DNA of 64,000 bases from assembly GCA_965223245.1 (NCBI GenBank), contig CBDCVY010000013.1, positions 124,001-188,000 of the forward strand, read 5' to 3'. Of the stretch, positions 25,839-34,790 are shown in pieces. The notes below the pieces were generated by a model. It was given only the letters and a program-made list of their open reading frames with translations. It was not told where the DNA came from and ran no database searches. The stretch is from CBDCVY01 sp965223245 (lineage in GTDB: Bacteria > Nitrospinota > Nitrospinia > Nitrospinales > Nitrospinaceae). The position numbers and the translations under genes are program-made. Numbering within the stretch: position 1 is the first letter of the stretch; each line of letters opens with the position of its first letter.

Positions 25839-26606
25839 TCACCTCCACCGCCTTGATTCTAAAACTCGATGGGTTAAAAAAAGACCAAAGAAAATAAAAG
25901 AAACATAATAGACCAGGTCGCTGGTATCTATGACACCTTTGAGGAATGATTCCAAATGTCCAATTAAGGCGAGGTATTCTAAAACTTGACCTGCTTCGGG
26001 TCCGGCTGCTTGAGCGGCCCACCCAATAATCCACATCAGTAAAGCAAAACCAAAACTGATTACAGCTGCAATGATTTGATTATCTGTAAGAGAAGAAGCA
26101 AAAATTCCCATCGATATGTAGCATCCGCACATAAGAAGTAAGCCGAAGTATCCGGTAAGAATCGGGCCTATTTCCGGCTGGCCTAATGTAACAATTAATA
26201 GGACCGAATATGCGGATAACAAAAGCATGACACCAACAACAGCAAGGCATGCTAAAAACTTGCCTACTATTATTTGCCTCAAATGAATTGGAGAAGATAG
26301 CAATAAGGGAAGTGTTTTGGTTTTCTTCTCCTCTGCAAAAGTTTTCATCGTAATGATGGGGATAATGAATAGTAAAACTACCGCCATATTGGAAAGAGAA
26401 GGTTCAATAACAATTTCGTTTACATTTAAGCTGATTCCCATACGTTCCAATTGTGCAGACTGAAAGCTTTGCATACTAAAGAAATTCAATATGCTAAAGA
26501 ACATGAAGCTAAATATTAATAGAAAAACGGTAGTGACCACATAAAAAATGGGAGAATAGAAATAGGAGCCCATTTCCCTTTTTGCAATCAACCAAATTGC
26601 TCTCAT
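25839..26606 (-). CDS. ABC-2 type permease (GldF-like)
   Basis: Protein of 255 aa with six hydrophobic helices. It has the ABC-2 permease pattern: KREMGSYFYSPIFYVV at the start and TMKTFAEEKKTKTLPLLLSSP between helices two and three. I chose the ATG at 26606 because it overlaps the ATPase stop as ATGA and the homology starts there; the frame itself extends further. It forms the membrane channel of the exporter with the ATPase encoded upstream. Confidence 0.9.
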   Translation of the reverse strand: MRAIWLIAKREMGSYFYSPIFYVVTTVFLLIFSFMFFSILNFFSMQSFQSAQLERMGISLNVNEIVIEPSLSNMAVVLLFIIPIITMKTFAEEKKTKTLPLLLSSPIHLRQIIVGKFLACLAVVGVMLLLSAYSVLLIVTLGQPEIGPILTGYFGLLLMCGCYISMGIFASSLTDNQIIAAVISFGFALLMWIIGWAAQAAGPEAGQVLEYLALIGHLESFLKGVIDTSDLVYYVSFIFFGLFLTHRVLESRRWR

Positions 26607-27538
26607 TCGCTGACTCCTGTTTCCTCGGTGGTTAATTTTAGAAAAATATCTTCTAAAGTTAATGCGAGGGGTTTCAATTCTACCAATCCCCAATGATTAT
26701 CCAAGACCACACGAGCCACTTCATCCTGTAAAGAGATATTTGGGTCACTTTCAATTAAGATTTGGTTCGGTGTTTCTGCTTGTACCGATATTACTTTTTC
26801 AATTGAGCTGAGCTTCTGTTCAACATCATTTGTAGGATTTTCAACTATTAGTTGAAGCCGGGTATTTTTTTTGAGCGAAGCGGTAAGCCCATCCAGGGTA
26901 TCCATAGCAGCGATTTCTCCCTCATTAATAATAATCACTCTTTCGCAGATTTGAGTAACTTCAGGAAGAATATGAGAACTTAAAATAATAGTATGGGAGG
27001 ATGCCAGCTCACGTATCAATTTTCTAATTTCAATTATTTGAATTGGGTCCAATCCGATAGTTGGTTCATCCAAAATAAGAATTTCTGGGTCGTGAATCAT
27101 TGCCTGCGCTAGTCCTACCCTTTGCTGATATCCTTTAGAAAGTCGTCCAATAATTCTTTGACGTACGTCTTCCAATTTACATTTTTCTATAACCCGACCC
27201 ACCGCATTTGAAGTTTTCACTTTTGGGACATTTCGGATACCTGCGGAAAACTCAAGAAAATTTTCTACCACCATGTCTTGGTATAGAGGGGGAGTTTCAG
27301 GAAGGTAACCGATCACCTTGCGGATTTCCAGGGACTGATCAAAAATATCAAATCCGCAGACTCGTGCAGTTCCGCTACTGGCCGGTAAAATGCAGGTGAG
27401 GATGTTCATCGTGGTAGTTTTTCCCGCACCGTTTGGGCCTAAAAAACCAACCACTTCCCCTTTATTTACCTTAAATGTCAGCCCTTTAATAGCAGACCGG
27501 GGCCCGTAGGACTTACTTAATTTCTCAACCTCGATCAT
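26603..27538 (-). CDS. ABC transporter ATPase (GldA-like)
   Basis: Protein of 311 aa. Walker A is GPNGAGKTT (about 34-42), the signature is LSKGYQQRVGLAQ, Walker B is ILILDEPTIGLD, and the switch His is in ILSSHILPEV. The C-terminal 80 residues form the regulatory extension typical of GldA/CcmA-like exporters. It energises the permease encoded immediately downstream. First gene of a four-gene, translationally coupled operon. Confidence 0.93.
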   Translation of the reverse strand: MIEVEKLSKSYGPRSAIKGLTFKVNKGEVVGFLGPNGAGKTTTMNILTCILPASSGTARVCGFDIFDQSLEIRKVIGYLPETPPLYQDMVVENFLEFSAGIRNVPKVKTSNAVGRVIEKCKLEDVRQRIIGRLSKGYQQRVGLAQAMIHDPEILILDEPTIGLDPIQIIEIRKLIRELASSHTIILSSHILPEVTQICERVIIINEGEIAAMDTLDGLTASLKKNTRLQLIVENPTNDVEQKLSSIEKVISVQAETPNQILIESDPNISLQDEVARVVLDNHWGLVELKPLALTLEDIFLKLTTEETGVSE

Positions 27539-27659
27539 AGTTTGGAACGTTTAAATAAGGAAGGATGTCGATTAATAACCGAACATATAGTTTTTAACAA
27601 AGATCAACCTAACTTTAAAAAATTATCATAAACCAAAATGGCTTTCCATTAAAATTTTT

Positions 27660-28712
27660 TTATTTTCTAAAAACATTTTTTATTCGGATTTTCTTTCCAT
27701 TTTGCTGTGCAGATTCATAAATTGCACAAATAAGCTGGAGTGCTTTAAACCCATCTACACCGCTGGACTGACTCTGGATCTTTTTTTTTACGGATTGGAC
27801 CATGTCTTGAGCTGCTCCAACAAAGGGGCTTTTATTTTGTTTTACTTTAGGGAATTCTATTTGCTCTAATTCTTGAAAACCGGAAAAGCGCTTACTTTTT
27901 CTGGTTACATACAATTTTCTCCCCTGATTTCCAATTAATAGTCGTCCTTCCGTTCCCTGGATGTCCAGTTCAAAATTAAAATATTTTCGATTGCCTCCCC
28001 CTTCAATAAACCCAGTTGCACCATTTTCAAATTTAATCATTCCCGATGCAGTTTCCTCAATATATTTTTTGCCATTAGGTCTATCCTCATTTCCTATTAC
28101 CCATTTAGCAGGTCCCCCAAAGTATAATAAAAGATCAGTTAAATGCGTTCCGTCATGAAACATTCCTCCTCCTCCAAATTTTTTAACGGATAATTTTGAA
28201 GGTTTTCCCGAAAGAGCGTTTCCAATTATGGTTTTTACCTCGCCGATTTTTCCTTTTAGAATTAGATTTCTAGCCAACATATGGTAGGGTTCCCATCGGC
28301 GTTCATGATTAATGCTGAATGCGATCCTTTTTTGTTTGCAAAGGCGAACCATTTGTTTTGCCTGATCTAAATTTAAGGCAATGGGTTTTTCACAAAAGAT
28401 ACCTTTCACTCCAGCCTTGACTGCTGCCAAAACCATGGAATGATGTAGTTCCGTCCAAGTTGCAATACAGATAATGTCCAGAGTTTCATTAGTAAGCATG
28501 GAATTTAAGTTATTGTAAAGCCGATCTACATTCCATTGATCGCCGAAAGTTTTAAGTTTTTTTGGATCGATATCGCAACCTGCAACCAGTTTCGCAGAAG
28601 AGACCTGAGCGAAGCCTCCTGCATGGGTGCAAGGCTTAGCTCGAAGAGGATCTTGCTCTAATAGACTTCCGATACGGCCACAACCAACAATCCCGACATT
28701 AAGTTTTTTCAT
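27660..28712 (-). CDS. Gfo/Idh/MocA family NAD(P)-dependent oxidoreductase
   Basis: Protein of 350 aa. The N-terminal Rossmann domain (VGIVGCGRIGSLLE) is followed by the family's EKP motif (GIFCEKPIALN) and by the substrate-domain histidine region (GGGMFHDGTHLTDLLLYFGG). These enzymes act mostly on sugars, inositols or nucleotide-sugars. The neighbourhood of flagellins and a nucleotide-sugar cytidylyltransferase would fit glycan synthesis for flagellin, but that is inference. Confidence 0.88.
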   Translation of the reverse strand: MKKLNVGIVGCGRIGSLLEQDPLRAKPCTHAGGFAQVSSAKLVAGCDIDPKKLKTFGDQWNVDRLYNNLNSMLTNETLDIICIATWTELHHSMVLAAVKAGVKGIFCEKPIALNLDQAKQMVRLCKQKRIAFSINHERRWEPYHMLARNLILKGKIGEVKTIIGNALSGKPSKLSVKKFGGGGMFHDGTHLTDLLLYFGGPAKWVIGNEDRPNGKKYIEETASGMIKFENGATGFIEGGGNRKYFNFELDIQGTEGRLLIGNQGRKLYVTRKSKRFSGFQELEQIEFPKVKQNKSPFVGAAQDMVQSVKKKIQSQSSGVDGFKALQLICAIYESAQQNGKKIRIKNVFRK

Positions 28713-28768
28713 AGGACAGCGACTCTGGTAAAAATTTAAAGCAAATTAGTATAGCACTTGGAAAAAAT

Positions 28769-28803
28769 AAAAAAAAAGCGCTCCTTGGGAGGAAGGAGCG
28801 CTT
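28769..28803 (-). terminator. Strong intrinsic terminator of the flagellin-flaG block
   Basis: AAGCGCTCCTT (28776-28786) and AAGGAGCGCTT (28793-28803) form a perfect 11-bp stem with a 6-nt loop. On the minus strand it is followed by a run of nine T. It lies 59 nt after the flaG stop. Confidence 0.93.
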
Positions 28804-28861
28804 AGAGCTGATCTTAAATAAGATCTGAGGAAATGGCCAGTTCGAATCATGGTTGGCCAAA

Positions 28862-29245
28862 CTAAATATTTGTATCTATTGTATTGGAACGATGTTGTCC
28901 AATGACTTTTGAAAGCCTTTCTGCATTTTCACCGGGTAATTGACGGACTTCTTTATTGGTGTCGATATCAATTACTTTTATTACCCCTTTTCTGGATTGC
29001 TGGTCAATTTCATAAACTATCTTTTGATTGTTAATTCCCGCCTGCTGTTCTGTTCGATAAGTCAATCCCAGGTTATTTTCCTTGTCGGGGGAGGAAAGTT
29101 TAACAATATCTTCTTGAAGACTTTGGAGAGTACTCTTATTTAAATTTTGAGAGTTGAGTTTTTGTGAATCTTCTAAATTTTTAACTGGCAGTGTTTTAGA
29201 AAATATTCCCAGGCTGAGTTTTTCGGGAATATGGGTTGAAAACAT
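28862..29245 (-). CDS. flaG: FlaG family flagellar protein
   Basis: Protein of 127 aa. The C-terminal half (about 65-120) matches FlaG: LTYRTEQQAGINNQKIVYEID, VIKVIDIDTNKEVRQLPGE. FlaG proteins affect filament length and are usually encoded beside flagellin genes, as here. AAAGGAG precedes the ATG. It is last in the flagellin block, before a strong terminator, and is probably transcribed with the flagellin gene 50 nt upstream. Confidence 0.9.
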   Translation of the reverse strand: MFSTHIPEKLSLGIFSKTLPVKNLEDSQKLNSQNLNKSTLQSLQEDIVKLSSPDKENNLGLTYRTEQQAGINNQKIVYEIDQQSRKGVIKVIDIDTNKEVRQLPGENAERLSKVIGQHRSNTIDTNI

Positions 29246-29295
29246 TTCTTAATCTCCTTTATGGAAAAAATTCAAAAAATAAGAATTTAAATAAT

Positions 29296-30150
29296 TTAAC
29301 CGCCTAATAAAGTTAATACCGACTGTGGTGTTAAATTAGATTGGCTTACCATTGCGGCACCGCTTTGAACCAGGATTTGATTTTTAGTTAAATCGGTTAT
29401 TTCTTCTGCCAAATCTGCATCACGTATGGTTGATTCTGCAGCTGTTAAATTTTCAATCGAAATATTTAAATTATTCAATGCTCGAACTAATCCTTGTTGA
29501 GCAGCACCTACTCTTGCTCGTATGGAAATTAGATCCTCTATAGCGTTGGAAAGATTTTCCATAGCGTTGAGAGCTCCTGGAACCGTCGAAATGGAATCGG
29601 AACCAAAACCTAACTGTGATGAAGTTGTTGGTGTTAGATCTAATTCTTGATTTAAGTTTATTCGATGGTCGCTTGCTGAGCTGGTTCCTACCTGCAAAAC
29701 AATTTGATCGGGTGCATTAGCGGCAAGTGAACCATCAAGCAACTTTTGTCCATTAAACTCAGTGGTTCTGGCAATACGATCAAATTCTGTTCTTAATGAG
29801 GTGAATTCAAGATTGATAGTTTCTCTTTCAACTTGACCGATGGTTCCGGTAGCCGCTTGGGAGGCCAACTCCCGAAGCCGAATCATGATGGCTCCTTGTT
29901 CGCCCATGGCTCCTTCGGCAGCGTTGATCATCGAAATACCGTCATTCAGGTTACGGGCACCTTGTCTAAGAGTACGGGTGTCTGCGCGAAGAGATTCTGT
30001 GATAGCTAGTCCAGCGGCATCATCTGCGGCTTTTTGAATGCGGATTCCAGAAGCTACTCTGGATATAGAGTTACCAAGCCTCTGGTTATTTAAATCCAAC
30101 ACTCTTTGAGAATTGAGTGAAGATAGATTTGTGAAAATTCTTAGTGCCAT
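29296..30150 (-). CDS. Flagellin (copy 1, most divergent)
   Basis: Protein of 284 aa with only the conserved D0/D1 parts. The N-terminal half has NNQRLGNSISRVASGIRIQ, ADDAAGLAITESLR and NDGISMINAAEGAM, and the C-terminal helix has AESTIRDADLAEEITDLTK and QSVLTLL. There is no D2/D3 insert, so the filament surface would be minimal. It differs most from the other three copies (LDLNNQRLGN, ARNLNDG). GGAGG lies before the ATG. I see no sigma-28 site in its 98-nt upstream spacer, so it may depend on read-through from copy 2. Confidence 0.95.
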   Translation of the reverse strand: MALRIFTNLSSLNSQRVLDLNNQRLGNSISRVASGIRIQKAADDAAGLAITESLRADTRTLRQGARNLNDGISMINAAEGAMGEQGAIMIRLRELASQAATGTIGQVERETINLEFTSLRTEFDRIARTTEFNGQKLLDGSLAANAPDQIVLQVGTSSASDHRINLNQELDLTPTTSSQLGFGSDSISTVPGALNAMENLSNAIEDLISIRARVGAAQQGLVRALNNLNISIENLTAAESTIRDADLAEEITDLTKNQILVQSGAAMVSQSNLTPQSVLTLLGG

Positions 30151-30248
30151 ACGACTTTTCCTCCATGAATCAGGAATTAGATCGATAATTTATTACGATC
30201 TTGTTTAGCATCCTTGCTAAATTCCTGCGCTAGTAAGCGCTTCGTCGT

Positions 30249-31106
30249 TTACTGTAGTAATTGCAACACGGTTTGTGGAATCAAGTTAGCCTGTCCCACC
30301 ATAGCGGTTGCTGCTTCAACTAATATTTGATTTCGTGTCAATAACGCAACTTCTTCAGCGATGTCAGCATCTCTAATGGCTGATTCGGCTGCTGAAAGGT
30401 TCTCAACGGAAATCGAAAGATTTGCAATTGTGCGGACCAATCTATTTTGAACCGCACCTACTTTACCTCGTCCTTGAGTAACTACGCCAATTGCGGAATT
30501 CATAGAGTCCAGTGCAGTTAATGCTGCGGCTGCAGTTGTGACTGCTAAATCGATAATTCCTAATGAGGATGCAGTTACTGCTTGTAAATTTACTTCAGTG
30601 TTAAGATTAATACGACTGTCTTTAGAGCTGTCGATTCCAATTTGAATTAATATATGGTTGGTTGAAGAAGCGGTTGAAGCAAGAGAGCCATCAACCAATT
30701 TTTGACCATTAAACTCAGTGGTGTTTGCAATCCGGTCGATTTCTGTCCGTAGTGCATCAAACTCCAATTGAATTGTAGCTCGTTCGGTAGATCCGACGGT
30801 ACCCGTTGCCGCTTGAGAAGCCAGTTCACGAAGTCGGATTAAAATACCCGATTGTTCGTTGAGAGCTCCTTCAGCAACATTGATCAGAGAAATACCGTCG
30901 TTGGCATTTCGGATGGCTTGCCTTAACGCACGAATATCGGAGCGCAACGATTCAGAGATGGCTAGGCCAGCTGCATCATCAGCACCTCGATTAATCCTAA
31001 TACCCGACGCAATCCTTTCAACGGATTGGGCCAGTCGGTCATTATTAATACCTAGGATTCTTTGCGCGTTTAGCGAAGGTATGTTATTGAAGATTCTAAT
31101 TGGCAT
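30249..31106 (-). CDS. Flagellin (copy 2)
   Basis: Protein of 285 aa, D0/D1-only flagellin: MPIRIFNNIPSLNAQRILG, ASGIRINRGADDAAGLAISE and C-terminal AESAIRDADIAEEVALLTRN. It is closely similar to copies 3 and 4. GGAGG precedes the ATG. A sigma-28-type promoter lies about 160 nt upstream (31266-31293). The gene is followed after 98 nt by copy 1. Confidence 0.96.
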   Translation of the reverse strand: MPIRIFNNIPSLNAQRILGINNDRLAQSVERIASGIRINRGADDAAGLAISESLRSDIRALRQAIRNANDGISLINVAEGALNEQSGILIRLRELASQAATGTVGSTERATIQLEFDALRTEIDRIANTTEFNGQKLVDGSLASTASSTNHILIQIGIDSSKDSRINLNTEVNLQAVTASSLGIIDLAVTTAAAALTALDSMNSAIGVVTQGRGKVGAVQNRLVRTIANLSISVENLSAAESAIRDADIAEEVALLTRNQILVEAATAMVGQANLIPQTVLQLLQ

Positions 31107-31265
31107 TACTTATCCTCCGTGATAATTGAAAAGAATCATCTTTTCTTTATTTCAGCTTCCCTGCTGAACTTTTTCCTAATTTTGAGCTAGGTTGCTCATC
31201 TTAGGCTTTCAACAAAAACAAGATTACAATGAGGTTAGTGAATCCCGTTGTTGTTCATGGTATCT

Positions 31266-31293
31266 CTATCGGGATTTAAAAAATTTTCCTTTA
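31266..31293 (-). promoter_or_regulatory. Sigma-28-like promoter of flagellin copy 2
   Basis: Minus-strand TAAAGGAA (31286-31293) and CCCGATAG (31266-31273) separated by 12 nt, against the FliA consensus TAAAGTTT-N11-GCCGATAA. It is the weakest of the three flagellar promoters here. Confidence 0.6.
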
Positions 31294-31401
31294 CAACTTT
31301 TTTTAGATTTAGATGATTTTTTTAAAGTTAGGTAGGATTTTGAGTAAAGTCCAATTGGTTTTTGAGTGTTTTTAATTTATTAGGAGGAGGGAGAAGTCTT
31401 G

Positions 31402-31460
31402 AAAAAGGTTACTCCGGAAAGCTATCTACCTTGTTAAAGAGTAAATGCCTTCCGGAGTAA
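31402..31460 (-). terminator. Terminator after flagellin copy 3
   Basis: Minus-strand arms at 31447-31460 and 31409-31422 (TTACTCCGGAAGGC with GCTTTCCGGAGTAA, one mismatch) form a 14-bp stem followed by CCTTTTTC. It lies 40 nt beyond the stop of copy 3. Confidence 0.75.
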
Positions 31461-31499
31461 ATGATTTCCTTTTTTACTGAAAACCAGAAAAACTCTACT

Positions 31500-32357
31500 T
31501 TATCCCAGTAATGAAAGAACTGACTGCGGGATTAAGTTTGCTTGTCCCGCCATAGAAACCGAAGATTCTACTAAGATTTGGTTTCGAGTTAATAAGGCAA
31601 CTTCCTCAGCAATGTCCGCGTCACGAATCGCTGATTCTGCAGCCTGCAAGTTCTCAACTGAAATTCCCAAGTTTGAAACGGTTCTTACCAATCGATTCTG
31701 TGCCGCACCAATTTTACCTCGGCCTTGAGTTACAACGGATATTGCAGAGTTGATAGAATCCAACGCCGTCAATGCCGCAGCAGCAGAGGTAACAGAAAGT
31801 GAATCAATACCTAAAGAAGTTTGGGTGATCGATTGAAGATTCACCTCGGTATTAAGATTGATTCGACTATCTGCCGTACTATCGATACCTACTTGAATCA
31901 AAATATGATTGGCTGCGGATGCGGTGGATGCCAACGATCCATCAACCAATTTTTGACCATTAAACTCGGTGGTGTTTGCAATACGATCAATTTCATTTCT
32001 CAAAGCTGAGAATTCTAATTGAATCGTTTGACGTTCAGTAGAACCAACGGTACCTGTTGCTGCTTGAGAAGCCAGCTCTCTTAAACGAATAAGAATTCCA
32101 GCTTGCTCGTTAAGTGCTCCTTCTGTAACGTTGATTAATGAAATACCGTCGTTTGCGTTTCGAACCGCCTGACGAAGTGCTCGAATATCTGACCGCAAGC
32201 CTTCTGAAATTGCTAAGCCTGCTGCATCATCTGCACCACGGTTGATTCTGATACCGGAAGCAATCCGCTCAACGGATTTTGCTAACCGATCATTGTTAAT
32301 ACCCAAAATTCTTTGGGCATTAAGCGAGGGAATGTTGTTAAAGATTCGAACTGGCAT
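31500..32357 (-). CDS. Flagellin (copy 3)
   Basis: Protein of 285 aa, D0/D1-only flagellin nearly identical over its first 75 residues to copies 2 and 4, ending AEEVALLTRNQILVESSVSM-type helix and SVLSLLG. It has its own excellent sigma-28 promoter (32546-32572) and its own terminator, so it is a separate transcription unit. A GGAGG site precedes the ATG. Confidence 0.96.
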   Translation of the reverse strand: MPVRIFNNIPSLNAQRILGINNDRLAKSVERIASGIRINRGADDAAGLAISEGLRSDIRALRQAVRNANDGISLINVTEGALNEQAGILIRLRELASQAATGTVGSTERQTIQLEFSALRNEIDRIANTTEFNGQKLVDGSLASTASAANHILIQVGIDSTADSRINLNTEVNLQSITQTSLGIDSLSVTSAAAALTALDSINSAISVVTQGRGKIGAAQNRLVRTVSNLGISVENLQAAESAIRDADIAEEVALLTRNQILVESSVSMAGQANLIPQSVLSLLG

Positions 32358-32545
32358 TTCCTATCCTCCTTGATGTTTTGTGTTTGCAAACTGGCCTCCC
32401 AACCGTTGTTGCAAACTACAGGATTAAAATACTCCGGGTTAGAGCCTCCTATTGCTCTTTCCGGTAAAGATGTTTTCTCAAACACCTCCCAATTTAAAAT
32501 TATTATTCTAATAATTTTCTTTGGATAAACCAAAGGCCACTCTGC

Positions 32546-32572
32546 TTATCGGAGGACTACTTTTGAACTTTA
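32546..32572 (-). promoter_or_regulatory. Sigma-28 promoter of flagellin copy 3
   Basis: Minus-strand TAAAGTTC (32565-32572), 11-nt spacer, TCCGATAA (32546-32553): one base off the FliA -10 consensus, with exact spacing. The untranslated leader would be about 180 nt. Confidence 0.85.
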
Positions 32573-32760
32573 GAGTGAAAAGATATCATGTGGGGACTTG
32601 TTTATTTAGTACCTCAAAAACAATCTATTTTGATTGTGAATAATCTTAAAATTAAATTAAAAAAGGTGGGTCCTAATAGGTTTACTCTTTCTTGATTTAC
32701 ACTATGAATCAAAAAAATTTTGTAAAAAAAAGAGTAGGGTTTGGAGAGATTTTTTTAAGA

Positions 32761-32880
32761 CCTTTCATCACTTTGGGATTTCCAATTCATCTTTTAAGAC
32801 TTATTGGAAATTCCCAAAGCTAAGGACTTAAAAAAGACCTTAAAATGAAAGGCGGTGTTCAATTCCCAAAAATTTGGGAA
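32761..32880. repeat. Nested inverted repeats between flagellin copies 3 and 4
   Basis: CTTTGGGATTTCCAAT (32771-32786) pairs with 32803-32819 (one bulged T) and is enclosed by CCTTTCAT (32761-32768) / ATGAAAGG (32845-32852). A separate TTCCCAAA/TTTGGGAA hairpin lies at 32863-32880, directly after the copy 4 stop. Together they probably terminate copy 4; apart from these and the sigma-28 site I see nothing else in the 538-bp spacer. Confidence 0.6.
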
Positions 32881-32895
32881 CAAGCTATTCCAAGC

Positions 32896-33744
32896 TTAAC
32901 CTAACAATTGTAATACCGACTGCGGGATCAAATTAGCCTGTCCTGCTGCTGCCGTTGCCGTTTCTACTAAAATTTGGTTTCTAGTTAGCAATGCAACTTC
33001 CTCCGCAATGTCTGCATCACGGATAGCTGACTCTGCGGCTTGCAAATTTTCAACAGATACCCCTAAGTTGGAAATAGATCGAACCAATCTATTTTGAACT
33101 GCACCAATTTTACCTCGGCCTTGGGTTACTACAGCAATGGCTGAATTTATTGAGTCCAATGCGGTTAATGCTGCGGCCGCAGATGTAACTGAAAGTGAGT
33201 CAATTCCCAGGGATGTTTGAGTGATTGATTGAAGGTTGACCTCGGAATTTAAACTAATTCGGCTATTCGCACTACTGTCAATTCCGATTTGTATTGAAAT
33301 TTGAGTTCCAGAAGATGCTAGAGACCCATCCACCAATTTTTGACCATTAAATTCAGTAGTAGCAGCAATACGGTCAATTTCATTTCTTAGGGCAGTGAAT
33401 TCTAATTGGATTGTTTGCCGTTCGGTTGAACCAACGGTTCCTGTTGCTGCTTGAGAAGCTAACTCTCGCAGACGAATAAGGATACCAGATTGTTCATTGA
33501 GAGCACCTTCTGCAACATTGATTAAGGAAATTCCGTCGTTGCCATTTCGGATTCCCTGTCTGAGAGCGCGGATATCGGACCGAAGTCCTTCAGAGATTGC
33601 CAAACCTGCGGCATCATCTGCTCCACGGTTAATTCTAATACCTGAAGCAATCCGTTCTACGGATTGCGCAAGCCTGTCATTATTAATGCCTAAGATTCTT
33701 TGCGAATTTAATGAGGCAATATTGTTAAAGATTCGAACTGCCAT
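32896..33744 (-). CDS. Flagellin (copy 4)
   Basis: Protein of 282 aa, D0/D1-only flagellin (MAVRIFNNIASLNSQRILG start; AESAIRDADIAEEVALLTRN near the end). It is three residues shorter than copies 2 and 3 in the central loop after LVDGSLAS. It is preceded by a perfect-spacing sigma-28 promoter with an exact GCCGATAA -10 element, suggesting it is the most strongly expressed copy. Confidence 0.96.
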   Translation of the reverse strand: MAVRIFNNIASLNSQRILGINNDRLAQSVERIASGIRINRGADDAAGLAISEGLRSDIRALRQGIRNGNDGISLINVAEGALNEQSGILIRLRELASQAATGTVGSTERQTIQLEFTALRNEIDRIAATTEFNGQKLVDGSLASSGTQISIQIGIDSSANSRISLNSEVNLQSITQTSLGIDSLSVTSAAAALTALDSINSAIAVVTQGRGKIGAVQNRLVRSISNLGVSVENLQAAESAIRDADIAEEVALLTRNQILVETATAAAGQANLIPQSVLQLLG

Positions 33745-33943
33745 TTCCTAATCCTCCACCAAGAGTTGGAATGTTTTTAATATAATAAAATCGGTTATGA
33801 TTCCGTTTAGAGCTTTTTTATAGAAACTTCTTAAATACCTCCTTGTTGTTTATTTAGATAATCCTTTTCTAAATTAATAAAGACATTTTCTTACTTCTTA
33901 AAACTTTCGAAATGTCTTTAGGGTATAGATTGGCTCATGTTCT

Positions 33944-33970
33944 TTATCGGCAAGAAGACTTAGAACTTTA
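33944..33970 (-). promoter_or_regulatory. Sigma-28 promoter of flagellin copy 4
   Basis: Minus-strand TAAAGTTC (33963-33970), 11-nt spacer, GCCGATAA (33944-33951): an essentially consensus FliA promoter about 200 nt before the start codon. Confidence 0.92.
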
Positions 33971-33996
33971 GAATTTATTTTAAAAAAATAAAAAAT

Positions 33997-34734
33997 TTAT
34001 TTTCGCCAATCTTTTTGTTGAACATGAAGGTTATGAGAGGCAATTTCAGGGTGGAGGCTAAGAAAATGAATGACTTTTTCTAAGTCGACAATGGTTTCAG
34101 GCTCATTATAAAATTTGCCATAAATCAATGCGATGAGTTCAAAATCCTTTTCTGTATCTACTGTCAGTCGTAAATTAATGTTCCTGAGATACCAGGGAGC
34201 CGGAATATTTGAAATAGAAAACTCCTTAGGGTGATCATGAAACCAAGTAGTCACATGTTCTCTATATCGATTATCTTGAGTTTGGTTCATTATTTTCTTT
34301 AAAGCATTTAAGCGAACCATTTCAGTGCCGGTTCCAAGAGGAATAATATCTGGAGTTATTGTATAATCGGCCTTGTCTTTTAGGTGGGCTTGAGCTAATT
34401 CTTTCATCAATTCTAAATCTATGAGTGGATTATCTCCACAAACTCTCAGGGCATGGTCGGCGTCCACTGAATCACCTGTAAGTACAAATCTTTTGAGGAC
34501 ATCATTTTCCGGCCCTTGAAAAAAATCAACTTTTAATCGGATTGCTAAATCAATTAATTTTTGTTCAGCAGTTCCTTCAGGAATTGCCATAATAATATGA
34601 TCAAAAATTCCCGTTTTTTTTATTCGATTAATGATATGCTCCGTCATCGGGAGACCCTCTATAGGCATTAGGGATTTTTCTGGTAACCGTACTGAACCAG
34701 TCCGTGATTGAATTATAGCGGCCACTTTTTCCAT
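33997..34734 (-). CDS. SpsF-like cytidylyltransferase / glycosyltransferase-type protein
   Basis: Protein of 245 aa resembling SpsF and the CMP-acylneuraminate-type cytidylyltransferases: AAIIQSRTGSVRLPEKSLMP (nucleotide-binding loop with R-S/T-x-S-x-R-LP-x-K), DHIIMAIPEGTAEQKL, and VCGDNPLIDLELM with the metal-binding Asp. It would activate a sugar acid with CTP. Its position directly before the flagellin cluster is typical of pseudaminic/legionaminic acid or similar flagellin-glycosylation genes, although no other gene of that pathway is adjacent. Confidence 0.8.
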   Translation of the reverse strand: MEKVAAIIQSRTGSVRLPEKSLMPIEGLPMTEHIINRIKKTGIFDHIIMAIPEGTAEQKLIDLAIRLKVDFFQGPENDVLKRFVLTGDSVDADHALRVCGDNPLIDLELMKELAQAHLKDKADYTITPDIIPLGTGTEMVRLNALKKIMNQTQDNRYREHVTTWFHDHPKEFSISNIPAPWYLRNINLRLTVDTEKDFELIALIYGKFYNEPETIVDLEKVIHFLSLHPEIASHNLHVQQKDWRK

Positions 34735-34790
34735 TTCTTCTCCTTTACCAATATCATTATAATTGGGGTTAACTCTGGGGAAAAATAATT

